NCBI GenBank assembly: GCA_008477525.1
Contig: SPDT01000004.1
Location: forward strand, 744,001 to 808,000
Source of the DNA: Hypomyces perniciosus
Lineage: Eukaryota > Ascomycota > Sordariomycetes > Hypocreales > Hypocreaceae
DNA length: 64,000 bases
Direction: 5' to 3'
Shown: positions 1 to 14,200 of the stretch, piece by piece
How the letters are laid out: each line of letters starts with the position of its first letter
Position numbering within the stretch: position 1 is the first letter of the stretch
Position numbers and translations under genes: made by a program
The notes under the pieces: generated by a model
What the model saw: the letters and a program-made list of their open reading frames with translations, nothing else
Told to the model about the DNA's origin: nothing
Databases searched by the model: none

Positions 1-291
1 GTATTATTAGCGATAGCTGGTATAGTTAGCGGGGGTCTTATAGGTTATGGCGTTACTGAGAAATGCATTAACCTACTTTTAATTACTGGTTTTATTATTG
101 TTTTTGCAAAAGATACTGCTTATATTGCTGGGCTAGTAGTATTGTTTTATTTCTTTACTACTGATATTGTTTATAGAGTAAGGGAGAATATTTTTTTTTT
201 CTTTTACTGTAACTGGCTTGGCTGTATAGCTGAAGGTGCAGGTATTATTAGTATAGGAAGTTGCATTTTAAGTGCTGGCTGCTATTATTGA
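1..291 (+). other. Open reading frame running in from left edge, unidentified
   Basis: The first reading frame is open from the first base for 96 codons to a TGA, with no ATG in frame, so it could be the 3' end of a gene that starts outside the window. The conceptual product is very hydrophobic and rich in Ile, Leu, Val, Gly and Phe, with two or three stretches that could be membrane segments. I do not recognise it. The stretch has more G than the sequence that follows. An open frame of this length is unexpected in such stop-rich DNA but could be chance, or the antisense of a decayed transposon. Confidence 0.22.
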
Positions 292-1825
292 AATCTTTTT
301 CGGATATTTAAAAGTAAAAAGGCAATTAATTATTAAAAAAGACTATTATTATAATAAATTAACTTATTCTCTTTTATAAGGTTATTTACTAGTATTTTTA
401 AGTCAGTTAAGTATTAACTATTAATCTTTATTATATTCCTTTTATAAGTTATTTTAAAAGGAGCCTATTAGCTTTAATTTAATTCGATTAAATAGTATTT
501 AATTGAAAAAGGTAAGATATTTTTAATATTTATTTTAGAATTTATAATAGTAAATTTATTTACTATTAAAGATTAATGTAAAATTTAAATAATATTTATA
601 TAGCTTTTAGTTAAGTATTTAAAGTATAGGTATTAATATTAATTTTAAAGTAGAAGTTTAAATCCCTCTAGGTTAATTATTCTATACTTTTTAAGGCTAA
701 AAGAGATAGGGATCCTGCTTAAAGGTCCTGCTAGTTAATTTAATTTAATATTAATAAGTCTATAAAGCGTTTACTGGATCTAGAATAAGCTTAAATAGCT
801 ATATTTATTAGCTCTAGGTTATTCTATATATAGGACTATATAAAAGCTGAATAAATAGGGAAATCTGGCTTTTTTAACTGTATAGGCCTATAAATTAAAA
901 AACTGCTGCGCTTAATACTTGCAGTTATATCTATAAAAGTTAAAGTAGTAAAGGTACCTACATTTATTAAAAATATAAATATATTAATATTTAAGGAAAT
1001 AAATTAACCCTATAAGAATTTATTATCTTTTAATAAAGTGCTGGAAGTTTTATAGTCTATTAGGAATACTGAAAGTTTAAAATATTATTTAATTAAAGGC
1101 AAGGGTACTTTTAAAAGTATCTATAGGTACTATTATTTTAGCTTAAGCTGCTTTAATAGTCGCTAATCTTTTTACTACTATATAAAGTATTGCCTTTAAA
1201 GTAAAGTTTAATATTTATCTTTTACAGGAAAGGTTATATAAAAAGTTATAGATATCTTTAATATAAAAGCGCTATTTATTTACTTTAAAGTTAAGTATTA
1301 ATATAAAATTCTTATAGTAAATATAGCTTAAAGTAATTATTATTTTAATTAATAGTTATAGGTAGCTAATAGTATATTAATTAAATTAAAGGTAGATTTA
1401 TAATAGTTAATAGCTATATTAATTTATAATAGGACTAATAGTAAGGTTTTATTTATTTAATTTAAAGAAGTTTTTAATATAGCTTAAAGATACTTAGCTA
1501 ATATAGTAGGGGAGTAGAGTTTTTAGTTTATCTTTTATAGGCTAGAAAAATAAAGTAAGAGGGTAAAGGTTTTTCTTTAAATGGGATATTATAATAGAGA
1601 AGGAAAAAAAAGTATAATTAAATAGTTTTAGAGCAGGATTTAAAGTAAGGGTAATATTTTAGTTATAGTGAGATAGGATTATATTTAGGTAGATAAAGAG
1701 AAGAAAAAAAGGCAGAGTATAATATTATTTTTGTTTTTTTATAGGTATAGGTATATAGTTTAGTGTATAGGGTGGTTTTTTTATTATATATAAATTACTG
1801 TTCCTTTAAGGTAGCCTCTATAACT
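292..1825. repeat. AT-rich degenerate DNA, unclassified
   Basis: Very AT-rich and rich in TpA, with stops in every frame, as expected of RIP-mutated repeats. I see no LTR, terminal inverted repeat or recognisable domain. It may hold the missing 3' end of element A, but no copy of that element's LTR can be seen here. Confidence 0.5.
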
Positions 1826-1900
1826 TGTTTATTTTTTGTCTTCCTTTCTCTCTCTCTCTTTTCTCTTCCTTTTAATCCTTCTTTAACTATTATTTAATTA
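1826..1900 (+). other. Pyrimidine-rich tract before a possible decayed start codon
   Basis: A CT-rich run of about 60 bases (polypurine on the other strand) ends just before an ATA that could be a G-to-A mutated ATG. A frame starting there reads about 25 residues with one TAG and ordinary amino-acid composition before it decays. CT-rich leaders are common upstream of fungal start codons. If real, the gene would lie antisense to element A, beyond the end of its pol. Weakly supported. Confidence 0.25.
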
Positions 1901-3379
1901 TAGAGGATCCCGCTAAAAAAGCCTGCTATTAGTTGCTTAATATAGCCGACCTTGTCAATATACCTGTTATAGGCGAGAAAACCTTTGGCGAGATTTCTTT
2001 ATTTTAGAAAGGTTAAACCTAGCTTTATCTCTCTGTTTAGCCGTTTACCTTGGATAAAGCTTTAGTAAGTAGGTATTATTTGATCGGCATCTTTATTCTA
2101 ACTTTATCTAAATTTAAAAGTATTTTGCCATTTAGATTATAGGTAGTGTTAATATTAGTTAGTTAAATTTGCCAATTTATTTAAAGATTGCTTTCTCTTT
2201 TTTATTTACACTATCCTTATCGCTCTTATCGTTTATAAAAGGTTATACCTTTAAGGAATATTTTTAGCGCTATACTTTTAAAGGCTTTTAATTATATCTT
2301 TAAAACATTATGCGCGCTATTAAAGGAAAGCTTTTTAAGCCTGTCTATATCTTGGCAGAGATTTTATATATTTATAGGTAGTTCTTTTATATTTTTTTTA
2401 AGCAGATAGAGTATATTAAGGCTTTATTTATATTGTTTTATAGATAGTGTAATCTTTAGTTTTGCTAGGGGTGCCTTTAGACTTAGTCTATTACTGTTAT
2501 AACTGTTATAGAATATATTTTATTCTTTTTTCATAACTATATCTTTATTTTAGGTTTTTAATAAAAGGACTGTTTAAATTGCCTTTAATTTAAGGTTTTT
2601 TTTTATATTTAGCGATATTCTTTTAGTTATTAGCTTTAATAAAGTAATTAAAGTATAGCTATTACTGTTTTTAGGAAAGATTAAACATTTACTTTTATTA
2701 AACTAATAGTTTTTAGCTATTTTAATCTTTTAATAGCCTTTTATTTTATAAAAGACTTTCTTTATTTTAAAGGAAATAAAAAGGCAGAGAGTTAGGTAAT
2801 TTAATAGGTTTAAAAGTTTATTTTAGCTTTTACTATTAAAAAATAAGCAGTTAATGGGGAAATGTAATTAATGAATTATTTGATTTTGCAGTTTTTTTCT
2901 TTATAGTGTGCCTAGGTTATATTTTTTATAGGCAGGGCAGTAAACTTTAATTAGCAGCTGTCTCTTCCCCTTTAAAAACAGCACTTAATAGCTGTTTTTT
3001 AAAAATATTGCTGCTTATCCTCCTTTATATATCCTTTATATAAAGGTAGTTATCCTGATTTATTTGGTTTATTTTAGGAATAGCTACTTTAAAGTATTAT
3101 AGGGGACTGTATTTTAATCGGAATATCTCTTTTTCCTTTAATTTATAAGTATATGCCTTGGTTTTTGGCTAGACTATTTAATTTTATTAACTATATATTC
3201 TTTTAATAGCTAAAGAGTTACTGTAAAGCTTTTCAAGTTTTTGGTTATTAATAACTTTAATTGTTGCTTTATTAACTGCTTTATCTTTAAATAAATCTTT
3301 ATCTGCCTTTAAGTTTTAATTTATAAAAGTCTTTTTATTATTTTCAGCTATTTACTAGCTAAATTTATCTTTTATAAAC

Positions 3380-6300
3380 TTCTTTAAATATTTACCTAGG
3401 TAAGTTTTATTAAGCGGGACCCTATTTAATGTTTTTAGTTTATATACTTTTATTATATCTATTTAAGACTTAATCTTAAATAGGCCTAGCTAATGCATCT
3501 TTAATTTTATATTTTTTAAAAGGTCCCTTTAACGCTTTATATTATAGAGTAAAATAAAGTTATTAAAGAGGAGTAGTTTAGCTGTTTTCTATAATAAATA
3601 TTAATTGTTAGCATTTATCCTTTTAGCTAATATTTAGCGAAATACAGTTACTTTTTCCTAGGCTATTTTAATATCTCCCTTTTTTCTTTTAAGTATATAG
3701 ATACGCGCTATTAATTAATCTTCCATTATATAGACTTTATCTCAGTTAATTAACTGTTAAATAGGTAGTTTTACTTTTAAGGGAAAAATCAGTTCTTAAT
3801 TAAATAATAGGTAAAACGTAAAGTACCCTATTAAGCTTTTTACTGTATATCTATTAGCTATAATCGCTTTATCCAAGTTCTAGAACTACTTTTTATTAAG
3901 CCTGGCCATTTTTACTAGTGCTGATATTAAGCTTTAATAGCTAACCTTTACTGCAGCGTTAATTTTAGGGTTATATACTGATATCTAAATAATCTTAACT
4001 TTTAGATTAATTAATACTTTTAAGAGTATTTTTTTTATTTTTAGTCCTTTATCTATAATAGCTTAAATTATTATATTAAATTAATATATTTATTTAAATA
4101 TAAACTTTATTATTACTGCTAATAATAAAGTAGGTATAGGTTTTACTTTTATTTATTTATAAAAGTTATATTTTCCTTTAAATAGGTAAATGTATTTATA
4201 GTTATTTAGGATATATTAAGCATTAAAATAGATTTTCTTTATAGGCCTGGTTGGTTCTGTTGCGATAGCTGGCTCTTTAAGGCGGTATAGATTAAAGCCT
4301 TAATATTAGGGGTATAATATAACTGCTTTGTATATATTATTCTATATTTGCAGCCACTAGTATTTTTCTTTTAAGAACTGGAAAGTTATTCTTTAGCCTT
4401 TATAGCCTATTTTAATATAGTACTGCTAAATAGCTGTTTTCTTTAAGGTTAGGCTGTTAAAGATAAATGCAGATTAGCAGCAGTGTTTTATTGGTTTTGC
4501 CTATAATTTCCTATCTTTTATAATAAACCTTTTTACTTTATTTTTAAATTGCTAGAAGTCTGCAGCTAAAAGATTAAATAGTCTCTGTATTATCTAAAGG
4601 TATTGCATAATCTATTAAAACTTTTTACTATACTTTTCCCCTAGCGGTATAAATAAAATTATATTTAAATGTATATTTATAAAATCTTTTAAGTCCTTTT
4701 TTTTTTAGCTTTAGCTTTATTTATAGTAGTTACTAGTTTATTGGATAGAGTATCTGCTATAATATTTTCTTTTTTAGGGATATATTTAGCAGTAAAGTTA
4801 AAAAGAAGGATATAATTAATTTATTAGGTTATATACCTGTTAAGGATATTATTGATTTTACTGTTTATTTAATTAATAATTATTTTAGCGTTTATTTTTA
4901 GTGTAAATAGAAGCCTGTAGATATAAATATATAGCTTTTTAAAGGCTTAGAGTAAGGCTTTACATTCTTTCTTTATAGCGTTATACTTTATTTCTAATAA
5001 AAGCTAATATCCACTTTTATATTAGATTGGTTATTTTTTCCTTTTTATAATCTGTATTAAAATAGCCCTTTAGCCTACTATACTGGCATTAACTATAAAG
5101 ATCACTTCCCTATATCCTTTATTTACATTTAATATTACTAGTATTAGGGCGGAAGTAATAAGCTCTTTAAGTTTATTTATAGCTTACTATTGTTTTTTAG
5201 TCTATTTTTAAAGGGCGTTTTTCTTTAATAGGGTTGTTAAGGGCTTGGTAATTTACGCGAAATGTTTAATCTAGCATTTATAATAGCTAACTAGACTAAA
5301 GAAAGATTAAATTTTATTAATAGTTTTATAGTTTTTTTATTTTTTAATTTTAATAATTTTGCTTATAGCTAGTTAGCGCCTTTTTATTCTATATAGGTAT
5401 TTTATTAACTTAGCGGATTCCTGATAAAAGATTAATTTTACTGCTAAAATTATATATCCTAATAGTTTAATATTTATTAAGGTTTTATCTAGGTTTTACA
5501 GATGCTTTAAGATATAGCGTTAAACCTTAAATATTACTTTTTTACCGCTATATATAGACTTTAAACCTTATATTGTAATATTATTTAAGAATAGTTGGCA
5601 AATTGTAGGTATAAGATTAAATAGTATTTAAAGAATAATACATTAAAATTGCGCTATTGAGTTTATGGCGCTTATTGGAAAAGTATAGTATTTTAAGAGG
5701 CTAATAGGGCTTGTAAATATAATTATATTTTGGCTTTTTTTGTTAAAAGGGATTTAATTATAGCCTAAGAAAAAGTTTAGTAATAATAGTATTGTATAAC
5801 CCGCGAAGTCCTTACTGAATTAGTTTGCGCTTAAGGGAATAAAGGCGTCTTTAATAGTTATTTTATTTATTTGTATAATAGAGTTAATAAAGCGAAGGCT
5901 GCTGTCTTTTTTTTGCATTAAGAAAAACAGGTTTTTATATAGCCTATAGCCTTCCTTTAAAAGACTTTTTTTAATATATATTTATAGTAGGTTAACTACT
6001 TTTTTTTTATGCCTTTAAGGATTGGGATATTACTGCTCTGCTAAGTGTTATATTTTACTATATAAATAGTTTATAGTGGGGTAATCTTAAAGTTTAGCTT
6101 TTTATATTCTATAAAATCCTAGGAAAGTGCTATTTCCCTATTTTTTAGGATCTGTATTAAGATTGCGGTTTCTTATATTATTAGTTTCCTTTTTACTGTC
6201 TTTAAGATTACTGCTAGGCGGTTTAGTGTAAGTCTTAACTTAGCTTTAATTAGTGAGAATTTTAGTGTAATATATTTGGCGAATAGGGTATTAGGGTTTA

Positions 6301-9300
6301 AATTATCTTTAACTTTATTTTACTTTTTCTATTTCTAATAAAGACTCCTAGTAGGAATAGAACTGTTAGACGGGGTATTATCTACCAGATAGATTTTTAT
6401 GCCTTTCTTTTTATATATAGTATTAGTTCTAATCCGCTCGCGCTTCTGCGCTCTTTTTTAAAACCTTCTTTTTTATTCCTTTACTCCTTTAAATTCTTTT
6501 ACTGCTTTTTTTATTACTTTTATTTAATCTTTTAATTTATCGGCTAATAGTAGCCGAATTAAGTCCTCTTTAGTTTACTTTAACAGTCTATATAAGACCT
6601 CTTCTTTAAAAGTAAGGTAGGGGTTTTCTAAGCTTTCTTCCGCTTTATTAACTTTATACTTAAATATAAAGTTAATATTTATTTTAGCTTTAAGTTATGC
6701 AATACCTCTGTTTTATATTCTTAATAGATAGCTTTAATAGCTAAGGCAATAACTTAAATATTCCCTATTCTGCATTTTATATATAAATCCCTGTTCTTTA
6801 GCGTATAATTAAATGTTAACTGCGCGGCCTAAATAAATGGCATCTTAAGGATAAAGGGCATTGAGATATTATTAAGTGTAATATAAAATCTAGCTGCTAT
6901 CTAGGCGTTACTTATATATACTTAAATAACAGTTTCGCTATATATATTTACTTACTTATTATTAAATACAGTACTGACTGTTTTATAGGAGTATATTATT
7001 ATATTATATTTTATAGCTAGTTAATAAGAGATAATGTTTCCTTTTAACTTTAAGTCTATAAGTGCTTCGATAAATATACTATTAGGCTCTTTTAAATATA
7101 CCTGTATTTACAGTAAGTTCTATAAGTAATAGAGGATCTTTCCTATTTAAACTATACAAATCTAGGTTATAGACTTTTATAACTAATTTGCCTTATAGTT
7201 AATAGCTATATATAGTTGCTCTAGCTTATAAAAGTATATTTTTAAAGGTAGTAATAGGTTTAAGTCTTTAAGATTAAATAACTTTTTATTTAATAATCCC
7301 TCTGCTAGTAGGGGTCGCGAGGTTATAGTTTTTAGGAGGTTAATCCTATAGCAACTAAATAATTTACATAGTTAATTCTGCGTATATAGCTATTATATCT
7401 AGTCTTTTTAACAGTTCTTTTTTAAAGGATATTTATATATAAAGATAAACGTTACTTAATATAAGGTATATTTAAAGACAGTTAAGTTAGTTTTCCTATA
7501 AAACTGTATTTCAGTAATCTTTTATAATTTTGCAATTAAATCTACTTTTAAAGCGTTTGCGAGTTCTAAAATAGTATTTAAAAGAGTGCTAGTCTTAAAC
7601 TTAATCGCGTTGTCTAGAATTGCTGCTTAGATTATTATCTTAGCTTATTCTACTTTTAATAATTCCTCTTTATTTTTAGCGCCTTTAATTCCGCCTTCTT
7701 TATTGTATTGCAGTCTAGATAGTATAGCCTTTAAGGTTATAGGTATAAGGTTTAAATGCAGTTGCTTTTTCTCGATTAGTTTTTTTACTTAAGGCGGCAA
7801 TAGCTCCTTTTTAGCTTACTTTTCTGCTTTATTAATTATATAAATATACTTTTATCCCCTGCTAGTTATAAAGTTAGCGAGGAGAGTTTAATTAAATAAT
7901 TCCTTGGTTAAACTAGCCTAGTTATATTTATCTAAAGGTTTTTCCAGGGAGGCTATTTTAGCTAGGTTTATAGAAAAGATTTTAACCCTTTCTGCTTATA
8001 TATTATCTTTTTTTTCAGTAATTATTTAATCTCTGCCTATAAAGTATATAATATTTATTATTAGTCCTTTTATAGGAATTATATCTGACCTTTATAGTGC
8101 CTAGATCTTAAATATTTCTTTATACGCTATTTTATTATAAACAGTACTAAAGAGTTTAGCTTTATAGGTGGTCAGTTCCTAATTAAAGAAGCCAGGTTCT
8201 ATCTTTTTCGCAAATAATAGGCTTAAAGAAACTTTATTTTAAGCTTTAAACGATTTTATTTAAAGCGCTAGTATTTGTTATATATAAGTCTTGATAGTTG
8301 TAATTAATATAATAAGTTAAGGCGGGACTAGGGTTTTCTGCGGGCTTACTTAAGCTATTCTTGCTGCTAGGTTATATATTATAAACCTATAGCCTTTATT
8401 ATAGGCTAACTTGGCGCAGTTTTAAGGAAAATAGTCTTTGTTTTTATAATATTAGTAGTATTTAGTATTAGTAACTGCCTTTAAGTAATTAATAAAGAAG
8501 GTGTTTAATATATTATTATATAAAGGGTCTATTATATTAATATTATTGATAGTAATTGTTAAAGTAAAAGGTCCTTATTTAGGTTTATTGCTACTAGTGG
8601 TAATATAATAATATTCTTTTTCTTTTAGGTTAATTGCTATTTCCTTTTACTAAAGGAGCTAAATTGCTAGTTTATTAAATTTTTCAGATAAAGCGTTTAT
8701 TTAATCTTTAAGCTGCGAAGTTATAGTTAATTCCGCGGGTTTAGGCTGTTTTTCTTTTTACTTTCTTATCCTTAGGCTTAACTTTAACTCAAATAAATCT
8801 AATAAATCCCTAGTCTTAAATAGTCCTTTATTAAACTCTTAAAAATAGGCTTTTTAAATATTAAGCTCTGCTAGTATTCTATTATAAAAAAGTATCTAGA
8901 CTTTAATATATACTAGATCCTTAAAATTGTTAATTTCCTTAATCCCTTTAAAAGCTCTTATTAGCTAAAGCAGCTCTGGTAGTATTACTTTTGCGATATT
9001 ATAAGAATATAGTATTGCTATCCTTTAATTTTTTTTATTCAACTTTTAATAGAGATATTAGTATTAAAGTAATTAATTTATTGTAGACTATATTCCTGTA
9101 GGTTTATAGTAATAAAGGTTTTAGAGTTATACTGTATATAATTTTAATTAATCTTTATTTTATTGCTTATAGTATTATAAAAGTTCTTTTTTTATTTTAT
9201 TTTAGCTAATACTTTCTTTAATAAAAATCTAAACTATTTTTTATTCCTTTACTTTTATAAATAATTCTAGGTACCTCCTTTAATCTTTAATTAAGATTCT

Positions 9301-10300
9301 TTGATCTTTTATTTTTTACTTATAGTTTCTTAAGAACTAGGATATATTTTTACTATTAAATTTGCTTGTAAGGTTAGTCCCTATTAATGGCTTTATGCCT
9401 TAAATATTTTTAAAGGCTTAAGTAAAGAAGAGGAACTTTTAAAATAGTCATTTCCCTTTTTCCGCTAAAGAGCTTAATCTTTTTTTAGATTTTATTATAA
9501 TAGATATAGATATTGTTAATATTAGGTTAAATATATGATTAAATAATTCTTTAAGTTTAAGGGTTAAGGATAAAGTTGTATCTAGTATCCTAGTAAAAGG
9601 AGGTTATCGGTTTAATTTAGATTCTTTTACTTTAAGTTAGAGTAAGTTATTAGAGTCTTAATTAAATAATTCTTTAATAAAAGAATACCCTTTCTTTTAT
9701 AGATTAGAGTTATTTAACTCGGATAACTGGCCCTTAAAAGAGTATTCTTCTTTTAGCTGAAAAAGGGATATGTTCCTTTAGTAATAGAGCTGTAGCGATC
9801 TATTCTGCTAATATAAGGAGTTTTTTTATAAAGAAGAAGGGTTATGTTTATCTGTCTAAGATAAAGAAATTAGCTGGTCTTTTAGGGATAGCTTCTTGCA
9901 TTAATGCTGGTTGCGAGATATTAGGTTATTATTATTTTTATATCTTTTTTAAATATCTTTAATATAAGTAAAGGCGGCCTATATACTGGAGATTGTAAAA
10001 GCAGTAAGAATAGTGCTTTTATTTAGAGTTAAGAAAAACCTAGTTAGGAATATTAGTAAAACTAAAATAAAGTCTTTATATTAAGAGATTAAATGATTAG
10101 TATATCCTTTATCGGCCCTTTATAGCTGTTTTATCTGCTAACCTATTTGCTGGTAAGTAAAATAAAGGTTATAATAGTGTATTAATAGTTTAAGGGGGCT
10201 TAGGTTATATAGTACTGACTATTTTACTTATATATTTGCTTTTACTGTAGCGACTAGTCTTTTAGTAATTTTCTTTAAGATTTCAGTTTTTAATTGGCAG
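3380..10300 (-). pseudogene. Gag-Pol relic of element A
   Basis: A broken polyprotein, recognisable only by conceptual reading through many TAA/TAG stops. An aspartic-protease relic (ALID motif) lies near 7.04-7.08 kb. The reverse transcriptase covers about 5.3-6.0 kb, and its catalytic F/Y-x-D-D reads as FLNN near 5,580-5,592 because GAT codons became AAT. RNase H is about 4.7-5.1 kb (a relic of the ADxLS motif is visible) and integrase about 3.6-4.5 kb. The integrase ends in the usual gypsy tail, with a relic of GTYxLxxLDGxPL, near 3.4 kb. Every stop examined is TAA or TAG, as C-to-T change of Gln/Arg and G-to-A change of Trp codons predict. Non-functional. Confidence 0.75.
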
Positions 10301-10869
10301 GTATTATTGACTGGTAGTTTCTTAAGGTTCTATTTTTTTATTATATGTTGGCGCGTTATACTTAGGTTAACTAATCTTAATATCTTTTTGGAAATTGCAA
10401 TTAAATAATTTGCGTTTTTAGAGTTAAGTATTATATTAATTTATATTAAATGGTTATAGAAGGGGTTTTAGGCTTTTTCCTTTACTTAATTGTTTTGTAT
10501 TTATATAGAGACTGGGTAAAGCTAGCCTGTAATTCTATTAGTAGTTAAGTAAAGGTAGGTTTTAGTGGCAGTATAGAAGTGCCTTTAGTAATTACTTTTT
10601 AAGATGTAATTTTTGAGATTTCCCTTTATTTTGGTTATTAGTTTTATTAAAGGGGAATTAATACTTTAAAATATATATATAATATATATATACACTTATA
10701 TATAATGACTGGTATTAAGTGTGGGAACTGCGCTCCTAATAGAACTATAAAGTGGCGATTGAGTAATATAGGGGCTAAAAAAATACTGTAGATTATTTGA
10801 TTATAATGCCGGCAGCTAAAAGCAATTAACGGTTACCTTTATACGCTTTAGCGACTGTGTTTTTATAGG

Positions 10870-11047
10870 TGGGGTTATGTGTTAAAGGGGGAAGAAGGTT
10901 ATTGTTTATTAAACTAGGTCTATCTGTATATCTTTATACTCCTGTGCTTTCTTAATCCAGTAGCTGCTTAAATAAGCAGCCAACCTTTCTCAGGTAAGCT
11001 AACAAGAAAAAATTCTGGTGCGTTGGGCATATCAGTTACCCCCGACA
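10870..11047 (-). repeat. Candidate 5' LTR of element A
   Basis: On the minus strand this begins TGTCGGGGGTAAC and can end at CATAACCCCA, giving 178 bp bounded by TG and CA with imperfect inverted ends. An alternative end at CTTTAACA gives 168 bp. It has a TATTTAAG-type promoter motif and is clearly less mutated than the element body. No second copy is visible in the window, so the call rests on position and end structure only. Confidence 0.4.
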
Positions 11048-11049
11048 AA

Positions 11050-11069
11050 GCAGGTTTAGTGCTGTAACA
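11050..11069 (-). repeat. Stub of 3' LTR of chromovirus B
   Basis: The 20 bases after the purine-rich tract match the start of the B/F LTR. Similarity then stops abruptly at the candidate LTR of element A. The rest of this LTR would be expected beyond the far end of A, which is not visible here. Confidence 0.6.
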
Positions 11070-11229
11070 GTACTCCCCCCTTTTAAACTCTATTTGCCCT
11101 TAAATAGCTATTTTAAGACTATATATATTCTAATCCTTTTATTATATTAATTCTATTATAAGCGGCTACTATATCGCGGGTCTAGCTAGTTAGTTATTTT
11201 CTTTTTCTTAACCTAGGCAGGCAGGCCTA

Positions 11230-14200
11230 GCTTATTAAGGTTTTTTATATAGTATTTTAAAAGGGCCACGTTTTATCCTTTTAAGTCTTTCGCGGGTTGC
11301 CAGCTTAGTGTATAGTGTTTCTAGGCTATATAATAGTATAGGCTATTTTTATTATAGTAGTTAAAGATTTTATTAAATTCTTACTTTTCTATTACTTTAT
11401 TTATTTTATTATCTCTTTTAAAGATTTATCCCTATATATTCTTATTCTCTTATTTATTAATAGCGTTTTATTTTAATAAATATATTTATTAGCCTACTTT
11501 ATTAACTACTAGTAATTTAAAGAGAGAGTTATAGAATATAGGGAAGATATAGATATAGTTAAAGAGTTTAAGTTAATAAACTTAAAGGTATATATTAAGG
11601 ATTCTATATAGGTTTACCTATTTATTATCTCTTTTTTTTTTAGGCAGTTTATTTTAAAGTATTTAATCTTTAACTATACCTTTTTATTAACTATAAATTA
11701 ATATAAGTCCTCTTTTAATATATTAACTGCAGCTTTATATTAGGCGATTAACTATACTATAAAGGCTTTTAATTAGTTTAAGATTTATTGGAAATATTTA
11801 GCTATAGTGTTTACTTTATAAAAACTCCTCTTTTAGGCAATAGATAGGTTTAGTAGGTAAGGGTTTAAAGGCTTAACTTTTAAGCGTAGGTAAAAACAGT
11901 AATTTATAAAGAATAGTAAGGTTTTTATTATTTTAGATATTGAATTATTTTAAGTAAACTCTATAAATAGTAATTAATTTATTTAATTATTCTAGTAAAA
12001 ATTTATAAATTACTTAAGATATTACTTTACTTTTATATTTAGCTATTTAATTTAGCTATTAATTTTTAAATAATAGGCTAAAGAATATTTAAAGTGAATT
12101 TTAAGTTATTAAAATAGCTACTTTTAAGATTTAAGTATAAACTAGGTACTTTACTTTAATATAATTATTTCTGGGGCTTTATATAAGGCATAAATATATA
12201 AAATAAAGGCATTAGCGAGTTCTTTAACATTAAATGTATAGGTAGCGATAAAATAGTATATCTTTATTAAGTAGTATATTACTATAAGGATATTTTCATA
12301 AATTAAGCTTTATTAATTATAGTTAAGCAGTAATATAACATAGTTTATTAAGATATTGCTTTAGGCTTAAAACCGTATTAGTAATAGTTTTAGGAATCTT
12401 AAAGGAGCGGATTTATTTAATTTTATTTAAAAGTATAGGTTATAGCCTTTAATAAAAGTATTAATATTAGTTAATATTTGCGGCTATTAGTATATATAGT
12501 TAAAGAGGTTTAGCGTTTTTATTTATCCTAGTTATCCCTTTAGCCTAGAAAAGTGTATTTAATATATAATTTATATTTTTACTTTATTTATTAGTAAAAG
12601 GAAAAGTTATTTTTAGTAATATATTTAATTGCTATGGATTTAAAAGTCTTATATTGCTGCCTTTAAGTTACTTTAAATGCTTTTAGGCTATTATTAAATA
12701 GCTAGGTTTTAAAGCGCTTATATTATAATATTTTTTATATTTAATATTTTATTGGCTTTATTAATTATTCTATTAATTAATGTTTTTAAGTTTAGGATTA
12801 AAGTGCTAGTTATTATAGTGAGTAGGTTTTTATTATTTATACTTTTTATAATATTAGTATAAGTATAAGGATTAAAGCGGCTTTTTAGGAGTAAAGTTCT
12901 TTTCTTTTCTTTTAATTAGTTATTATTTTAATTTAACTTTACTAGGATATTTTAAAATCTTTTATTTAATATATTAAATTTTACTGCTTTTAATTTAAGC
13001 TAGTAAATAATTTAGAAATTATATTAGCATAAGAATTTAGATTAATAGACTTATCTTTAATTTAATACTTTAATAGTTATAAAGTATTTTAGGTTTTTAT
13101 AGTCTATAATAATCTTAAATTTATTTTCTATACTTTAAAGCTTAAAGCGCTATTTTTTTAATAATTTAATAATAGCTAGCAGCTTTTTATTATAGATTTT
13201 ATAATTATATTTAATAGGTAAGTATTTTAATAAAAAGTATACTATTAGTTGTAAGATATTATCTTTATTATATTAAAAGAGAATATTACTAGATATTTAG
13301 TTTGAAGTATTTATTTCTAGGATTATCTTTTTATTATAGTTAAAGAAGGCAAGGATTAAGGTAGTTATAAATTAGGTTTTAAAATAGTTAAATGTAGCGG
13401 TATAAAATTCTATTTAATTTTATAGTATATCTTTTCTTAAAAGGCTATTTAAAGCTTTATAGATATTAGAAAAGTCTTTAATAAACTAGCAATAAAAATT
13501 CGTAAAGTTTAAGAAATATTAAAGTTTATAGAGGTTGAAGGGTCTCTTTTAATTTATAATTACAGTTACTTTCTTAAAGTTTATTTTAATACTATTGCTT
13601 ATAATAATTAAATTAAAGTATTTTATTTTTATTATTTTAAATTTATATTTTTAATATTAATTTAAAGACCTATATTAATTAATTTATCTATAACTTTTTA
13701 TATATATTATTAATATTCCTTTTATATAGCTAAATAAATTAAAATATTATTAAAGTAGGCTATATAAATTCTATTAACTAAATTATATAAAGTATAGTTA
13801 ATATAGTATTAGAAAAAGGCTAAGGCATTATAAAGATTAAAAGTTATAATAAAGGTTTTAAATAACTTAAACTGGGTTATAAATATTATTTTTTATTTAT
13901 ATCCTTTTATAATTTTAAGTTTAGTAAAGGCAGCTATTATATCTAGCTTAATATAAAATCTAGCATTATATAAATTATTTAATATTTCCTGGATTAGCAG
14001 TAATAGGTAGCAATTCTTTATAGTAATATTATTAAAGCTTTAATAGTTTTAATAAATGCAAACGCCTCTTTTAAGTTTTATAGCGAAAAGTAAAGGGGCA
14101 GTATATCTTACTTTCGATTCTTTAATAAATCCTTAAGCTAGGTTTTTATCTAGCTATTTCTTTATAACCTAAAGTTTATTTAGTAATATTAGGCGGTTTT

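Larger units (their letters stand above)
3380..11047 (-). mobile_element. Ty3/gypsy retrotransposon A (RIP-decayed)
   Basis: A gypsy-type LTR retrotransposon read on the minus strand. Its domains follow the order gag-like, protease, reverse transcriptase, RNase H, integrase, from high to low coordinates. A candidate 5' LTR lies at its high-coordinate end. Recognisable protein similarity ends near 3.4 kb, and no 3' LTR is visible between there and the left edge, so the low-coordinate boundary is only where pol similarity ends. The element starts about 20 bp inside the 3' LTR of element B, so A probably inserted into B. Confidence 0.75.

Noticed and set aside
10668..10709. AT microsatellite near element A
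   Set aside because: Simple TA repeats are common in this AT-rich DNA and carry no further information.
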